NCBI GenBank assembly: GCA_018066965.1 | Contig: JAGPVP010000070.1 | Coordinates: forward strand, 1 to 41,844 | DNA length: 41,844 nt | Source: Zhongshania sp. | Lineage (GTDB): Bacteria > Pseudomonadota > Gammaproteobacteria > Pseudomonadales > Spongiibacteraceae | Reading direction: 5' to 3' | Part shown: in pieces, positions 1 through 9,366 of the stretch | How the letters are laid out: each line of letters begins with the position of its first letter | Numbering within the stretch: position 1 is the first letter of the stretch | Notes under the pieces: generated by a model | Databases searched by the model: none | Told to the model about the DNA's origin: nothing | Seen by the model: only the letters and a program-made list of their open reading frames with translations | Program-made: the position numbers and the translations under genes

Positions 1-31
1 ACGATAGTGACACCGCAAAGACAGAGGATTT

Positions 32-1513
32 ATGGCAAGTCGTAAAAAACCCATTGCGTGGAGTATCGCCGGTTCGGACTCGGGCGGTGGCGCAGGTATT
101 CAGGCAGATTTAGCAACCTTTCATGATTTTGGCGTACACGGCTGTACGGTGATTACCGCTATTACTGCACAAAATAGCTTTGCGGTTGGTCATGTCTCAG
201 TAACGCCGCGACGCACTTTGGCTGCGCAAATTAACGCGCTAGACAGCGATTTACAGGCCGATGCAATTAAGCTCGGCATGCTTGCCTCTGAAGATGTCGT
301 CACGATGGTGAGTAAGTACCTAGAGACCTTTCCTGGCTTTGTGGTGTGCGATCCCGTGATGGTATCTACCTCTGGCGGCGAATTAATGCCCGATGGTGTT
401 TGCAGCATGTTGATCGAGAAATTACTGCCCCGTGCCGATTTACTAACGCCGAATTTAAGCGAGGCCGAGGTCTTGCTAAACCGGAAGATTGAAAGTCTAG
501 ACGACGTAGAGCGGGCCGCGGCAGATATTGTCGCGCTGGGTGCGCGTTCAGTATTGCTTACGGGTGGGCATTTAAGTGCACGTAATAATGAGCGTCACGA
601 TTATTGGACTGACGGCGAGCAGGGCTTTTGGCTCAGCGGCCCCAATATTGACACGTTAAATACTCATGGAACAGGTTGTACTTTGTCGTCTGCTATTGCC
701 GCTGCGGTAGCGCGGGGCTATGCGCTGCCGGATGCAATGGTGATTGCTAAATCCTATGTTAGCCAAGGTCTGCGAATGTCAGTTCAGCTTGGGAGCGGCC
801 CCGGCCCGGTTGGGCATGTCGGCTGGCCGCAGCGCTTGGCAGACTTGCCGAGTTTGAGTCGTCGTTTGCCTGAGCTTGGTCAGCGGCCCGCATTTGCATC
901 CTGCGACGGCGACTTAGGTTTGTACCCCGTGGTGGACAGCGCGGCATGGATTGCGCGGCTATTGGCCTGTGGTGTCAAGACTATCCAACTGCGTGTTAAA
1001 GACTTAAGTGGCAATGCTCTTCAACAAGAAGTTCGCGAGGCTGTCGCTTTAGGTAGGGAATTTAAGGCGCGGGTGTTTATCAACGATTATTGGCAGCTCG
1101 CCATTAGTGAAGGCGCCTACGGTGTTCATTTGGGGCAGGAAGATTTAGATGCCGCCGATATTAGCGCAATAGCGGTTGCTGGTCTGCGCTTGGGAGTAAG
1201 TACCCACACCTACTACGAGGTAGCGCGGGCGCATAGTTTGCGTCCTAGTTATATCGCCATTGGGCCGGTGTATTCCACCACCAGCAAAGATATGCCCTGG
1301 ACGCCCCAAGGTCTGCCGCAGTTACGGCGTTGGGTTGGTATGTTGTCGCCCGATTACACCTTAACGGCTATTGGCGGCATTGATATCAAGCGCGCTAAAG
1401 ACGTGCTGGCGACGGGGGTGGCTAGCGTGGCAATGATTAGCGCCATTACTCAAGCAGAAAACCCAGAAGCCGTAGTGGCAGAGCTTCTAGCCCTGCACGG
1501 GGCCGCGGCGTGA
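32..1513 (+). CDS. thiDE: Fused hydroxymethylpyrimidine (phosphate) kinase / thiamine-phosphate synthase
   Basis: A bifunctional cytoplasmic thiamine enzyme of 493 residues. Residues 1-270 are a ThiD ribokinase-fold kinase that phosphorylates HMP and HMP-P: near the N-terminus is SIAGSDSGGGAGIQAD, and the anion-hole/catalytic motif GTGC is at about 213-216. Residues 295-490 are ThiE, which joins HMP-PP to the thiazole phosphate; QLRVKD, LGVSTHT and IAIGPVYSTTSKDMPW are typical. The linker between them (about 265-295) looks unstructured. The ATG is preceded by AGAGGA at a good distance. The stop codon overlaps the GTG start of the next gene (GTGA, 1510-1513), so the two are probably translationally coupled. 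ThiD-ThiE fusions are known in gammaproteobacteria. The sequence starts only 31 bases upstream, so no TPP riboswitch can be judged. Confidence 0.95.
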   Translation: MASRKKPIAWSIAGSDSGGGAGIQADLATFHDFGVHGCTVITAITAQNSFAVGHVSVTPRRTLAAQINALDSDLQADAIKLGMLASEDVVTMVSKYLETFPGFVVCDPVMVSTSGGELMPDGVCSMLIEKLLPRADLLTPNLSEAEVLLNRKIESLDDVERAAADIVALGARSVLLTGGHLSARNNERHDYWTDGEQGFWLSGPNIDTLNTHGTGCTLSSAIAAAVARGYALPDAMVIAKSYVSQGLRMSVQLGSGPGPVGHVGWPQRLADLPSLSRRLPELGQRPAFASCDGDLGLYPVVDSAAWIARLLACGVKTIQLRVKDLSGNALQQEVREAVALGREFKARVFINDYWQLAISEGAYGVHLGQEDLDAADISAIAVAGLRLGVSTHTYYEVARAHSLRPSYIAIGPVYSTTSKDMPWTPQGLPQLRRWVGMLSPDYTLTAIGGIDIKRAKDVLATGVASVAMISAITQAENPEAVVAELLALHGAAA

Positions 1514-2154
1514 TCGCGCGCCTCATTGTTGCGGTATTTTTGGGTGTTCTCAGCATGGCGGCCTTTGCTGCTCCCGCTCAGTTGGTGGTGCGGGGCTTGT
1601 TTGAAAAAGCGGCGTTGTTAGAAATCGACGGTCGTCAGCAATTACTTAGAGCTGGCCAGCGTGACTCCTCTGGCATACTGCTAGTCTCTGCAACACCCCG
1701 CGAAGCGGTGGTAGAAATAGACGGTAAGCGCAAAACCCTCACCTTAAATAAGCATATTGGGACTACCTACCGAGAGCCGTCGCAAACCTCGGTGTCTTTG
1801 CACAAAAACAACCACAAGGAGTACCGCACCCGCGTCACCATTAACGGTCGCAGCGCAGATGCGGTGGTAGATACTGGTGCCACCTCGGTCGCTATGAGTT
1901 CACGCGATGCTGAGCGGTTAGGCATCTCCTATACCGATGGAACAAGCACCGCGGTAGCGACTGCTGGGGGTGTAAAGAAAGCCTTTGGTATTACGCTGAA
2001 CCGTGTGGAGGTGGGTGATATTAAAACCCAGCAGGTCGCCGCGGTGGTGATCGAAGGCGATTATCCTCATGTCATTCTACTGGGAATGAGCTTTTTGGAG
2101 CATATCGACCTTCAAGAACGGGACAATATTCTCGTCTTAACGCCACGCTATTAA
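1510..2154 (+). CDS. Periplasmic retropepsin-like aspartic protease (TIGR02281-type)
   Basis: A 214-residue exported protein with a hydrophobic N-terminal signal ending near AFAA (residues 17-21). The C-terminal half is a single-domain retropepsin-like fold: the catalytic triad D-T-G-A is at residues 121-124 (VVDTGATSVAMSS) and the flap and second psi-loop follow, ending in ILLGMSFLEHID, the characteristic hydrophobic-G-M-S/N-F-L motif. Such proteins act as dimers because each chain gives one catalytic Asp. The substrate is unknown. The start is GTG and overlaps the thiDE stop codon, implying coupled expression although no functional link to thiamine is apparent. The first 100 residues lack a motif that I recognise. 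Confidence 0.85.
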   Translation: MIARLIVAVFLGVLSMAAFAAPAQLVVRGLFEKAALLEIDGRQQLLRAGQRDSSGILLVSATPREAVVEIDGKRKTLTLNKHIGTTYREPSQTSVSLHKNNHKEYRTRVTINGRSADAVVDTGATSVAMSSRDAERLGISYTDGTSTAVATAGGVKKAFGITLNRVEVGDIKTQQVAAVVIEGDYPHVILLGMSFLEHIDLQERDNILVLTPRY

Positions 2155-2243
2155 TGTTCTCGCCAATGATTATTACCCCAGTGGTCGCCTCGCGGGCGCG
2201 GTGCTGATAAAATGCGCCACCGGATTTGCTCGTGGAGATACCC

Positions 2244-2828
2244 GTGGCAGTTAGCTTTATAGAATCTTCTAAGCTCCCCACCCCTTGGGGTGTGTTTGAT
2301 ATTCATGGCTTTGAGGACACCGACAACGGTAAAGAACACGTTGTTCTTACCCTTGGCGACATTGGCAATGGTGAACCTGTGTTAGCGAGGGTGCATTCAG
2401 AGTGCCTGACGGGCGATGCCCTGTTTAGCATGCGCTGCGACTGCGGCTCGCAGCTGCGCGCTGCGCTAGAAAAAATCGCCGAAGAAGGACGCGGTGCGCT
2501 TTTCTATCTACGCCAAGAAGGACGCGGTATTGGTCTGCTGAACAAAATTCGCGCCTACAAATTGCAAGACGCCGGTGCCGATACCGTTGAAGCCAATGAG
2601 CAACTGGGTTTTGGTGCAGACATGCGCGACTACAGCCTGCTAGCGGTTATGTGCGAGCATTTGCACATAACCAAAGTGCGCTTAATGACCAACAACCCTC
2701 GCAAGGTAAACGCACTCACCGACCAAGGTGTCGAAGTTGTTGAGCGCCTTCCCCTGCAAACCGGGCAAAACCCGCACAATGCAAAATATCTGGCGACCAA
2801 GTCGGGTAAGTTGGGGCATTTGTTTTAG
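2244..2828 (+). CDS. ribA: GTP cyclohydrolase II
   Basis: First committed enzyme of riboflavin synthesis: it opens GTP to 2,5-diamino-6-ribosylamino-4(3H)-pyrimidinone 5'-phosphate, formate and diphosphate. Seen here are the RibA core [27 protein letters not shown] with the zinc ligands C...C-D-C, the GTP-binding [16 protein letters not shown], and the C-terminal LMTNNPRKV. The start is chosen at GTG 2244, six bases after GGAG (2234-2237), giving 194 residues and [16 protein letters not shown], close to the E. coli length. A longer frame reaches TTG 2226 but would place the ribosome-binding site inside the gene. It is a stand-alone RibA, not a RibBA fusion. Confidence 0.95.
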   Translation: MAVSFIESSKLPTPWGVFDIHGFEDTDNGKEHVVLTLGDIGNGEPVLARVHSECLTGDALFSMRCDCGSQLRAALEKIAEEGRGALFYLRQEGRGIGLLNKIRAYKLQDAGADTVEANEQLGFGADMRDYSLLAVMCEHLHITKVRLMTNNPRKVNALTDQGVEVVERLPLQTGQNPHNAKYLATKSGKLGHLF

Positions 2829-2853
2829 GTTTGGTTTGTTAGGGATTAATACG

Positions 2854-2875
2854 GGGCGCCTTTTAAAAGGGGCCC
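2854..2875. repeat. Near-palindrome downstream of ribA
   Basis: A 22-base inverted repeat built around TTTTAAAA: GGGCGCC on the left faces GGGGCCC on the right with a single mismatch. It lies 25 bases past the ribA stop. There is no T-run directly after it, so it is not a standard intrinsic terminator; it could be an operator or an RNA-stabilising hairpin. Confidence 0.35.
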
Positions 2876-2952
2876 TTGTGAGATGCCGGTTTATTCAAAC
2901 AGAACACGCTGGTTTAGTTTGCGTTTAGTATTTGCCGTCAATCTTAGCTTTA

Positions 2953-2982
2953 GTTACTGGGCGAAGTAACGTTAAATTTTTT
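2953..2982 (+). terminator. Possible weak terminator after ribA
   Basis: GTTACT (2953-2958) can pair with AGTAAC (2965-2970) around a six-base loop, and a run of six T follows at 2977-2982. The stem is only six pairs and the T-run is six bases away from it, so the call is weak. It sits between convergent genes. Confidence 0.3.
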
Positions 2983-2983
2983 A

Positions 2984-3262
2984 TTATAAATCACACCGCT
3001 TAAACCATTCATGTCTGACTGTTTCTTCGTATACCTTATGTACACTTGACTCTATTAGTACGAGAATAACTTGCTGCGAACTCAGTTTGCTGATGAATTT
3101 TTTAATGTAAAAAGGGCTTTCTGGGATTAGTGCTTGGTAAATAACTCTGATCCTAGTCCTGTTGTACTTGCCGCTCGCTAAGTTGAGCAATAATAAGCGG
3201 TCTGCGAACGTTCTCAGCGGACGGATGTTAATGTCAGTGACATATGCACTGCTATAATCCAT
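2984..3262 (-). CDS. Small hypothetical protein, second gene of an A+T-rich pair
   Basis: A 92-residue protein that I do not recognise, rich in Ile, Leu, Val, Arg and Lys (for example FADRLLLLNLASGKYNRTRI and a segment SSQQVILVLIE). No signal peptide, Cys pair or catalytic motif is visible. Its ATG lies inside the end of the upstream gene (overlap 3252-3262), which argues for real, coupled translation. Composition is visibly more A+T-rich than the neighbouring ribA and dxs genes, suggesting transfer. Function is unknown. Confidence 0.5.
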   Translation of the reverse strand: MDYSSAYVTDINIRPLRTFADRLLLLNLASGKYNRTRIRVIYQALIPESPFYIKKFISKLSSQQVILVLIESSVHKVYEETVRHEWFKRCDL

Positions 3263-3533
3263 TTTTAATCATATCTCTAATTTTGTGCGCTTTAACAAAA
3301 TGATCAAGTTGGTGGGTTTGTATCCACCAAGTTGCAGCTTCCATCAGTAGCTCAGGATGATCGTTTTTGTTTGCAAAAAAAGCATAAAATGAAACGCCGA
3401 CATTATCGCCTTTGGTTTCAATTTTTTTATTACAAACGTCGATTATTTTAGCTCTTAATTCTGTTCTCATTGTTTCTTCATAATGCCGAGTACTTGCGAT
3501 TTTTGAATGAAGATAAAGCATTGATTTTTTCAT
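3252..3533 (-). CDS. Small hypothetical protein, first gene of an A+T-rich pair
   Basis: A 93-residue, charged and probably cytoplasmic protein. It begins MKKSMLYLHSKIAS, has a middle part rich in Lys, Glu and Asp, and contains EAATWWIQTHQLDHFVKAHK. I do not recognise a family. The Shine-Dalgarno is weak, so ATG at residue 4 or 5 could be the true start. It overlaps the following gene by 11 bases in the layout of a two-gene operon. The size and coupling resemble a toxin-antitoxin pair but no toxin or antitoxin motif is present, so this is only a layout similarity. Confidence 0.55.
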   Translation of the reverse strand: MKKSMLYLHSKIASTRHYEETMRTELRAKIIDVCNKKIETKGDNVGVSFYAFFANKNDHPELLMEAATWWIQTHQLDHFVKAHKIRDMIKNGL

Positions 3534-3695
3534 GCTCAGCCACAGTAATGTGGTCTTTGGCGTGGTTCAAGTAATTCTTACTGTTTGGCGTTTGGCAATT
3601 TGCGGTGTTGTCTCATAGCTTTCATCTGCTTGTTATCTTGGCGTCATCCTCTCCGCCTAATCTGTTTTATGTATACAGTGATGTGGCGGTTGAGC

Positions 3696-4772
3696 ATGAA
3701 GCAGTTTCGTATTTTGGTTTTGCACGACGGCAAGCCGGGGCACCTTAGCCAGTCTTATGGTCTTGCGCGGATGATCGCTAGCCGGTGTACGCGCTGTGAA
3801 TGTGAGATTATTACGGCACGTGCAGTGCCAAGATTGAAGTTGTTTAATCGTTTGTTGCGGCGTTTGGCGATGTCGCTTAATCCCCTTTTGCGACGCGTGG
3901 TGTTTGTCTTTTATCGAATCGAAACGTTGCCGACGGAGTCGGTTGATTTGGTGCTGTCCTTTGGCGGCAATGTGGTGGCATTGAATGTAGCGTTCAGTCG
4001 CGAGAAGGGCATTCCGAATGCCTTAATTGGCAATAGCTACACCATTCCATCGCCGGCGATAACTGCGCATCTTAGTTTGAATGGTGAGCTGGGCGAGAAA
4101 AATGCCATTGCGACTACGGTGGTGTTGTGTCGAGTGGATAAAGAACATTGCCGGCGTGAGGGGCTTGCGCTGCAAAACCGAGGGCGCCCGTTGTGGGCGT
4201 TGTTGGTTGGTGGTAATGGCAGTGGCTATGGCTATCACGATTCTGACTGGCATCGTTTGGGTGCGGCGGTGCAGGCGCTGAGTGAGCAGTACGGTATTCA
4301 GTGGTTGATCAGCACGTCGCGGCGTACTGGTGCGACTGGGGTAAACATTTTACAACGCTATGTTGATGACGATATTTGTCGGGCGGCCATTTGGTATGAG
4401 GATGACGCTAGTGAGCCTTTGGATGCCTTCTTGGGTGCGGCGTCGCATATATTTTGTACCGAAGACAGTTTGAGTATGGTGTCTGAAGCGGTGGCGATGG
4501 ATAAGCCGGTGATTAGCTTGCGGCCCGTCGAGTCGCTACCTACCCGCACCCACGGCAAGGCCTTAGCGTATATGGCGAAAATCCGCTTAATTGAACGTTT
4601 GGATATGAGTGCGATGGCGCATTATCGGCCGTATTTCTGGGTGCCTGAAAAATCGTATAGCGCGCATTTAGACGATATTTTTGCGCGTATTATCGCCCTT
4701 GGCGCGGTGACCGAAACGGTTAGATCACCGGAGATAAAATATCTATCGCAGGCTGGCGCCCAGCCGATTTAG
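3696..4772 (+). CDS. Mitochondrial-fission ELM1-like family protein (DUF1022)
   Basis: A 358-residue protein of the ELM1/DUF1022 family, whose bacterial members look like nucleotide-sugar glycosyltransferases of the GT-B fold; the biochemical role is not established. Visible family signatures are [19 protein letters not shown] at the N-terminus, [13 protein letters not shown] in the middle, LISTSRRTG, and the C-terminal [20 protein letters not shown], which resembles a donor-binding motif. The frame is open back to TTG 3585, but the conserved domain begins at [16 protein letters not shown], so ATG 3696 is preferred (ATG 3681 is the alternative). It converges on dxs and their stop codons overlap by four bases. 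A gene of this family also sits next to dxs in Pseudomonas, as I recall. Confidence 0.8.
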   Translation: MKQFRILVLHDGKPGHLSQSYGLARMIASRCTRCECEIITARAVPRLKLFNRLLRRLAMSLNPLLRRVVFVFYRIETLPTESVDLVLSFGGNVVALNVAFSREKGIPNALIGNSYTIPSPAITAHLSLNGELGEKNAIATTVVLCRVDKEHCRREGLALQNRGRPLWALLVGGNGSGYGYHDSDWHRLGAAVQALSEQYGIQWLISTSRRTGATGVNILQRYVDDDICRAAIWYEDDASEPLDAFLGAASHIFCTEDSLSMVSEAVAMDKPVISLRPVESLPTRTHGKALAYMAKIRLIERLDMSAMAHYRPYFWVPEKSYSAHLDDIFARIIALGAVTETVRSPEIKYLSQAGAQPI

Positions 4773-6697
4773 CGTTGTGCGGCTGTAGTAAGGCTGGCGT
4801 GAAGTTCTGGGATGGCAGCTGCGCGGCGGCGAATTCTGTCGAGTATGCCGGCGCTATCTAGACCGATGTCACTTAGTAATTGTTGGTGCTTACCGTGGTC
4901 AATAAATTGATCTGGCAGACCTAGTTGCAGTACGGGCAGCCAGCGGCCCTGTTGGTTTAAGTATTCGCAAACCGCGCTACCGGCGCCTCCGGCAATGACG
5001 TTTTCTTCAATGGTAACCAGCAGGGTGTGGTCGTCAGCTAGGGCGTCTATCAGCTCGGTGTCTAATGGTTTCACAAAGCGCATATCGGCAACCGTGGCGC
5101 CAATTTCGTCTGCTGCGCTGAGTGCTGAGCCGAGCAACGTGCCAAAGCTGAGAATGGCAATTTGCGTGCCTTCGCGAACAATGCGGCCTTTGCCTATTTC
5201 TAGTGGCTGCATGGCTTCTTCAATTTTTACACCTGGGCCGGTGCCGCGGGGATAGCGAATGGCGGCGGGGCCGGGGTGGACGTAACCGGTGTGTAGCATT
5301 TGCCGCGTTTCGTTTTCGTCGGCGGGTGCCATTACGATCATATTGGGAATACAACGCAGGAAGCTTAAATCAAAGGCGCCCGCGTGGGTTGGGCCGTCTT
5401 CACCGACCAGCCCAGCGCGGTCAATACCAAAAGTCACGTCTAAATTTTGCAGTGCAATGTCGTGAATAAGCTGGTCGTAGGCGCGCTGTAAAAACGTGGA
5501 ATAAATAGCGACGACGGGTTTTAGCCCATCGCAGGCCATGCCAGCGGCAAGGGTAAGCGCGTGTTGTTCGGCAATGGCAACGTCGTAGAAGCGGTCGGCA
5601 AAGCGCTCGGAGTATTCCAGCATGCCAGAGCCTTCGCACATGGCGGGGGTAATGGCGACTAACTCTGGGCTTGCCTCGGCTTGGTCACAGAGCCAGCTGC
5701 CAAAAATGTCTTGGTATTTGGGCAACTTGGTTTTAGCCGCCGGAACTTGGCCGTTTTTCGGTTTGGGCTCGATCTTTGAAATGGCGTGAAAACCGACCGG
5801 ATCTTCCTCTGCGGGGGCAAAGCCTTTGCCCTTTTTGGTCATGATGTGCAGCATTTGCGGGCCGGGCAGCTCACGCAAATTGCGCAGTGTCGGCACTAAA
5901 ATGTTTAAGTCATGGCCGTCGATGGGGCCGATGTAGTTAAAGCCTAATTCTTCAAACAGCGTGGCTGGTGACACCATGCCCTTCATGTATTCTTCGAGTC
6001 TTGCGGCAATGTCGGTGGCCGAGCGCGGGAATTTTTTGAGGACGGTTTTACCGCCGCTGCGGATTTGGTTGTAGGTTTTAGATGCCCACATTTTTGAGAA
6101 ATAGGTGTTCAGGCCGCCGGTGTTTTTGGAAATCGACATTTGATTGTCGTTAAGTACCACCAACATATTTGCGCCGGTATGGCTGGCGTGATTGATGGCT
6201 TCAAATGCCATGCCGGCGGTCATCGCACCGTCGCCAATGACGGCCACGGTATGACGGTCGATTCCTTGTTGGCGAGCGGCAATTGCCATGCCTAGTGCGG
6301 CGCTGATGCTGGTACTCGAGTGACCGACGCCAAACGTGTCGTAGGGGCTTTCTTCGCGCTTTGGAAAGCCCGCAAGCCCGTCGGCTTTGCGCATGCCGCC
6401 CATACGGTCGCGGCGTTCGGTCAAAATTTTATGGGGGTAACACTGATGGCCAACATCCCATACCAAGCGGTCTTCTGGGGTGTTGTAAATATAGTGTAGA
6501 GCAATGGTTAGCTCGACTACGCCGAGTCCTGCGCCAAAATGGCCGCCGGTTTGGCCCACGGTGTATAGCAGGTATTCCCGTAGTTGCAGGGCCAGCGCGC
6601 TTAGCTCGTGTTCGTCTAGGCGGCGAAGATCGGCTGGAGAGTCGATCGTATCCAGCAGTGGTGTGGCTGGCCTTGTAAGGGGGATTTCCTGAAACAT
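4769..6697 (-). CDS. dxs: 1-deoxy-D-xylulose-5-phosphate synthase
   Basis: A thiamine-diphosphate enzyme that condenses pyruvate and glyceraldehyde 3-phosphate, the entry step of the MEP isoprenoid pathway. The 642 residues match the usual length. Seen: [19 protein letters not shown] (about 81-99), [11 protein letters not shown] (122-131), the ThDP/Mg motif [17 protein letters not shown] (155-171), the transketolase pyrimidine-domain stretch [16 protein letters not shown], and [18 protein letters not shown]. It follows ispA on the same strand with a gap of about 136 bases, which may hold its own promoter. The product uses thiamine diphosphate, made by the thiDE pathway at the start of the window. 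Confidence 0.97.
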   Translation of the reverse strand: MFQEIPLTRPATPLLDTIDSPADLRRLDEHELSALALQLREYLLYTVGQTGGHFGAGLGVVELTIALHYIYNTPEDRLVWDVGHQCYPHKILTERRDRMGGMRKADGLAGFPKREESPYDTFGVGHSSTSISAALGMAIAARQQGIDRHTVAVIGDGAMTAGMAFEAINHASHTGANMLVVLNDNQMSISKNTGGLNTYFSKMWASKTYNQIRSGGKTVLKKFPRSATDIAARLEEYMKGMVSPATLFEELGFNYIGPIDGHDLNILVPTLRNLRELPGPQMLHIMTKKGKGFAPAEEDPVGFHAISKIEPKPKNGQVPAAKTKLPKYQDIFGSWLCDQAEASPELVAITPAMCEGSGMLEYSERFADRFYDVAIAEQHALTLAAGMACDGLKPVVAIYSTFLQRAYDQLIHDIALQNLDVTFGIDRAGLVGEDGPTHAGAFDLSFLRCIPNMIVMAPADENETRQMLHTGYVHPGPAAIRYPRGTGPGVKIEEAMQPLEIGKGRIVREGTQIAILSFGTLLGSALSAADEIGATVADMRFVKPLDTELIDALADDHTLLVTIEENVIAGGAGSAVCEYLNQQGRWLPVLQLGLPDQFIDHGKHQQLLSDIGLDSAGILDRIRRRAAAIPELHASLTTAAQR

Positions 6698-6833
6698 TAA
6701 GCGTTGAACCCAGAACCGGTGAAAGGCCGAGATTGTAAACGAATTTGCACCGTTTTACCTATTCGTATGCCGCGATATGGTGTTTTCTGGGCATTGTTTT
6801 GGGGTGTAAATAGTATGAAGAAATTCAGGGCGG

Positions 6834-7748
6834 CTAATGTTGGCGGTCAATAATGTAATGCGACAGGGCTCGCAGCGGATCAGCCCGCTCATCAAAGTCA
6901 CACAGGGCGGAAAGTGCGCGTTCATGCAGCTCGGCGGCAAGTGCCTTGGCGCCGGGCAGGCCCAGCAGGGCGGGAAAGGTGGGTTTATTCAGGGCCTGAT
7001 CGGCACCTTGGGTTTTGCCCAGAGTTTCGGTATTGCTTTCTATATCGATAATGTCGTCTTGCACCTGAAACGACAGGCCAATAGCCTTGCCGTATTCGTC
7101 TAGAGTGGCGATTTGCTCAGGACTGGCTTGGCACCAGCTCGCGCTCATGCTGATAGCCACCCGAATGAGGGCGCCGGTTTTAAGTTGATGCATAGTTTGC
7201 AAGGCGCTTAGGTCTAGTTGCTGATTGACCGAGGCGAGGTCAATAGCTTGCCCGCCCACCATGCCGCGTGGGCCGGCAGCGGCGCTGAGTTGACGAATGA
7301 GTGCAAGTTTGGTGTCAGCGTTATTGCCCGGCAGGTTGGCGAGCAATTCAAAAGCGCGCGCTTGCAAGGCGTCGCCGACTAAAATGGCGGTCGCTTCGTC
7401 GTAGGCAATATGGCAAGTGGGTTTGCCGCGTCGTAAATCGTCGTTGTCCATTGCGGGCAGATCGTCGTGAACCAATGAATAGGCGTGAATCATTTCAATG
7501 GCGCAGGCAATGTCGTCTAGGCCGTCGATATTGCTGTTGAGGGCTTGGGCGGTTGCGTAGATCAAGGTTGCGCGCACGCGTTTGCCGCCATTGAGCAGGC
7601 TGTATAAGCTCGCGTCGCTAAGGGTTTGTAGGCGGCTGTTGGCGTCGGCGTCAGAAAACTCACTGCCAATATTGCGTAGTCGCGCCGGCAGTGCCTGCTG
7701 CACTCGCTGCTGGCAGTTAGCGAGAAAGTCCGCAAACTCTCGGTTCAT
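6834..7748 (-). CDS. ispA: (2E,6E)-farnesyl diphosphate synthase (geranyltranstransferase)
   Basis: A short-chain trans-prenyltransferase of 304 residues that builds farnesyl diphosphate from IPP and DMAPP. The first Asp-rich motif HDDLPAMDNDD starts at about residue 94 and the second, FQVQDDIIDIE, at about 227. GGKRVRA (54-60) and the substrate-binding MVGGQAIDL are typical. It starts three bases after the xseB stop codon, so xseB-ispA form one transcript with dxs probably downstream, the order known in Pseudomonas and E. coli. Its product feeds undecaprenyl phosphate and the ubiquinone tail. Confidence 0.97.
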   Translation of the reverse strand: MNREFADFLANCQQRVQQALPARLRNIGSEFSDADANSRLQTLSDASLYSLLNGGKRVRATLIYATAQALNSNIDGLDDIACAIEMIHAYSLVHDDLPAMDNDDLRRGKPTCHIAYDEATAILVGDALQARAFELLANLPGNNADTKLALIRQLSAAAGPRGMVGGQAIDLASVNQQLDLSALQTMHQLKTGALIRVAISMSASWCQASPEQIATLDEYGKAIGLSFQVQDDIIDIESNTETLGKTQGADQALNKPTFPALLGLPGAKALAAELHERALSALCDFDERADPLRALSHYIIDRQH

Positions 7749-7751
7749 CTA

Positions 7752-7985
7752 TTAGTTGTCCGTATCGAGGGTTTTGCTAACAATTTCGCCGTCTTTTTCC
7801 ATAAGTAGCTGCACTTTTTGTTCAGCGTCGGCCAGTGCTTGCTGGCAGTCGCGGCTTAATTGCATGCCACTTTCAAAGGCTTTCAGCGAGTCTTCTAAGC
7901 TAAGCTCGCCAGACTCCATACTCTGAACCAGCTTTTCTAATTCGGTGAGTGAGGTTTCAAAATTGACCGTTTTTGCCTTGGGCAT
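7752..7985 (-). CDS. xseB: Exodeoxyribonuclease VII small subunit
   Basis: A 77-residue helical subunit of the ssDNA exonuclease VII complex. The family pattern is visible: [27 protein letters not shown] followed by [22 protein letters not shown]. Length and position ahead of ispA-dxs are as in other gammaproteobacteria. The large subunit XseA is not in this window. It is the first gene of the leftward operon, so the promoter should lie in 7986-8131, between it and the divergent DUF924 gene. Confidence 0.95.
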   Translation of the reverse strand: MPKAKTVNFETSLTELEKLVQSMESGELSLEDSLKAFESGMQLSRDCQQALADAEQKVQLLMEKDGEIVSKTLDTDN

Positions 7986-8131
7986 CAGCCGCTCCTAGGA
8001 AATATATGGGGTTGTCGCCGGGTCGTATTCTATCAGTGTCTGAGAGGATCAGGGTAATTCCGCACTTTCAGTTCCTGGATTTATGATGATAATAGGTACA
8101 GCTTTTAGGAAATAAGGGATAGCCGTTCGCC

Positions 8132-8671
8132 ATGCACTACCGGTCAATAATAGAGTTTTGGTTCGCTGAACTACCATCTTCTGCGTGGTTTGCTAGTAGC
8201 GTTGAATTAGACAGCGCCATCGCCAGGCGTTTTGGCGACATTCATCAGGCGGCACTGGCGGGAGAGCTTTACTCGTGGCGACATAAACCGCTGGGGCGGC
8301 TCGCTGAAATTATGGTGCTGGATCAGTTTTCCCGTAATATTTTTCGTGACACCCCCCGTGCGTTTGCTGCCGATGGACAGGCGCTAGTGCTGGCTCAGGA
8401 GGCGATTCGGATTCATGCTGATGCGGAGCTGACCGAAGAGCAGCGAATATTTTTGTATATGCCGTATATGCACAGTGAGTCGCCGGCTATTCAAAATGCC
8501 TCGCTGCGACTCTACGAGGCGCTGGGTCTAGAAAATAATTATCGCTTTGCCGTCGCGCACCAAGAGATTGTTGCTCGGTTTGGTCGCTATCCCCATCGCA
8601 ATGCCATTCTGGGGCGGCCGTCTACAGATGAGGAATTGGTTTTTTTAGAAGAAGCGGGTTCGTCATTTTAA
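8132..8671 (+). CDS. DUF924 family protein
   Basis: A 179-residue soluble protein of the DUF924 (PF06041) family, an all-helical TPR-like fold of unknown biochemical role. Family signatures: IIEFWFAELPSSAWF at the N-terminus, GRLAEIMVLDQFSRNIFRDTPRAFAAD, ALVLAQEAI, IFLYMPYMHSES and FGRYPHRNAILGRPSTDEEL at the C-terminus. The ATG at 8132 has AAGGGA upstream. It is divergent from xseB. Confidence 0.9.
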   Translation: MHYRSIIEFWFAELPSSAWFASSVELDSAIARRFGDIHQAALAGELYSWRHKPLGRLAEIMVLDQFSRNIFRDTPRAFAADGQALVLAQEAIRIHADAELTEEQRIFLYMPYMHSESPAIQNASLRLYEALGLENNYRFAVAHQEIVARFGRYPHRNAILGRPSTDEELVFLEEAGSSF

Positions 8672-8770
8672 AGTTAAGTCACAGCGAAATAGTGTTTTAT
8701 GCGCTAGCGGTGGCTGAATCATAATTTTCCTTGTAGGCTGCGGCAAGATAATCGCCACGGGAGTAAAGAC

Positions 8771-9292
8771 ATGCGACAACTTTTGCCGCTGAGTATGGTG
8801 TTTTGCAGTATTTTTGCCATGTCCGCTGAGGCTGAATGCGCTTACCCTGACAGCGACAGGCGCGACGCTCCTGAGTGGGTGTGTAGTCTGGATGGCTACG
8901 AAGGCGCAGATTTTTTAGGCTATGGCGATAAAAGCCGGTTACCTTCAATTTCGCTTCAAAATCGTCTTGCCGGAAAAGCCGCGATGATCGCCGTTGTAGG
9001 CCATTTGTTGGACTACGCCAAGGCGGAAATCGCAAGCCAATTGCCGCCAGAGACGGTGCTTGAATTGCCGTCTGCTGAAGATTGGTCGCGGGTGGCAAAA
9101 TTTAAAGGCGTGCGAATTTTAGAAAAAGCCGCAAGCCCGCAGCGTCACCTTTATGTCTTGGCTGGGGTAAAACCAGACGTTCGTGATGAGTTGATCGCGG
9201 TTGCTAAAAAAGAAGTATTAAGTGCGAATAAAAAGCGTCTGATTGCGCAGCTTGGTCAAGCCGGTTGGAAAAAATTAATCGCCTCTAAATAG
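8771..9292 (+). CDS. Secreted LPP20-like protein
   Basis: A 173-residue exported protein. Residues 1-22 form a signal peptide (MRQLLPLSMVFCSIFAMSAEA). The mature part has the stretch APEWVCSLDGYEG-FLGYGDKS, which resembles the N-terminal PxWV...GxG pattern of the LPP20 lipoprotein family, then an alpha-helical region with LAGKAAMIAVVGHLLDYAKAEI and a C-terminal tail rich in Lys. There is no clear lipobox at the cleavage point, so it is probably periplasmic rather than lipidated. Its role is unknown. It ends five bases before a strong terminator, so it closes its transcript. The family assignment is tentative. Confidence 0.65.
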   Translation: MRQLLPLSMVFCSIFAMSAEAECAYPDSDRRDAPEWVCSLDGYEGADFLGYGDKSRLPSISLQNRLAGKAAMIAVVGHLLDYAKAEIASQLPPETVLELPSAEDWSRVAKFKGVRILEKAASPQRHLYVLAGVKPDVRDELIAVAKKEVLSANKKRLIAQLGQAGWKKLIASK

Positions 9293-9297
9293 TGTTA

Positions 9298-9336
9298 ATC
9301 ATCAGCGGTATAAAGTAGCCGCTGATGATTGTTTTT
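9298..9336 (+). terminator. Strong intrinsic terminator
   Basis: A perfect 11-base-pair stem: ATCATCAGCGG (9298-9308) pairs with CCGCTGATGAT (9319-9329) around a ten-base loop, followed by TGTTTTT. The T-run is on the plus strand only, so it ends transcription of the LPP20-like gene. It also separates that gene from the convergent mscL. Confidence 0.9.
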
Positions 9337-9366
9337 GCCGCTATGCAGCCGCTGTGCGTGGGGTTC

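Noticed and set aside
2984-3533. Calling the two-gene unit a toxin-antitoxin system
   Set aside because: Only size and overlap fit; neither protein shows a toxin, antitoxin or HTH motif that I can see.
6698-6833. A CCCAGAA/TTCTGGG inverted pair in the dxs-ispA gap
   Set aside because: Seven-base arms more than 60 bases apart are expected by chance.
8697-9098. A 133-residue minus-strand frame
   Set aside because: It is antisense to the better supported secreted protein at 8771-9292, which has a signal peptide and terminator.
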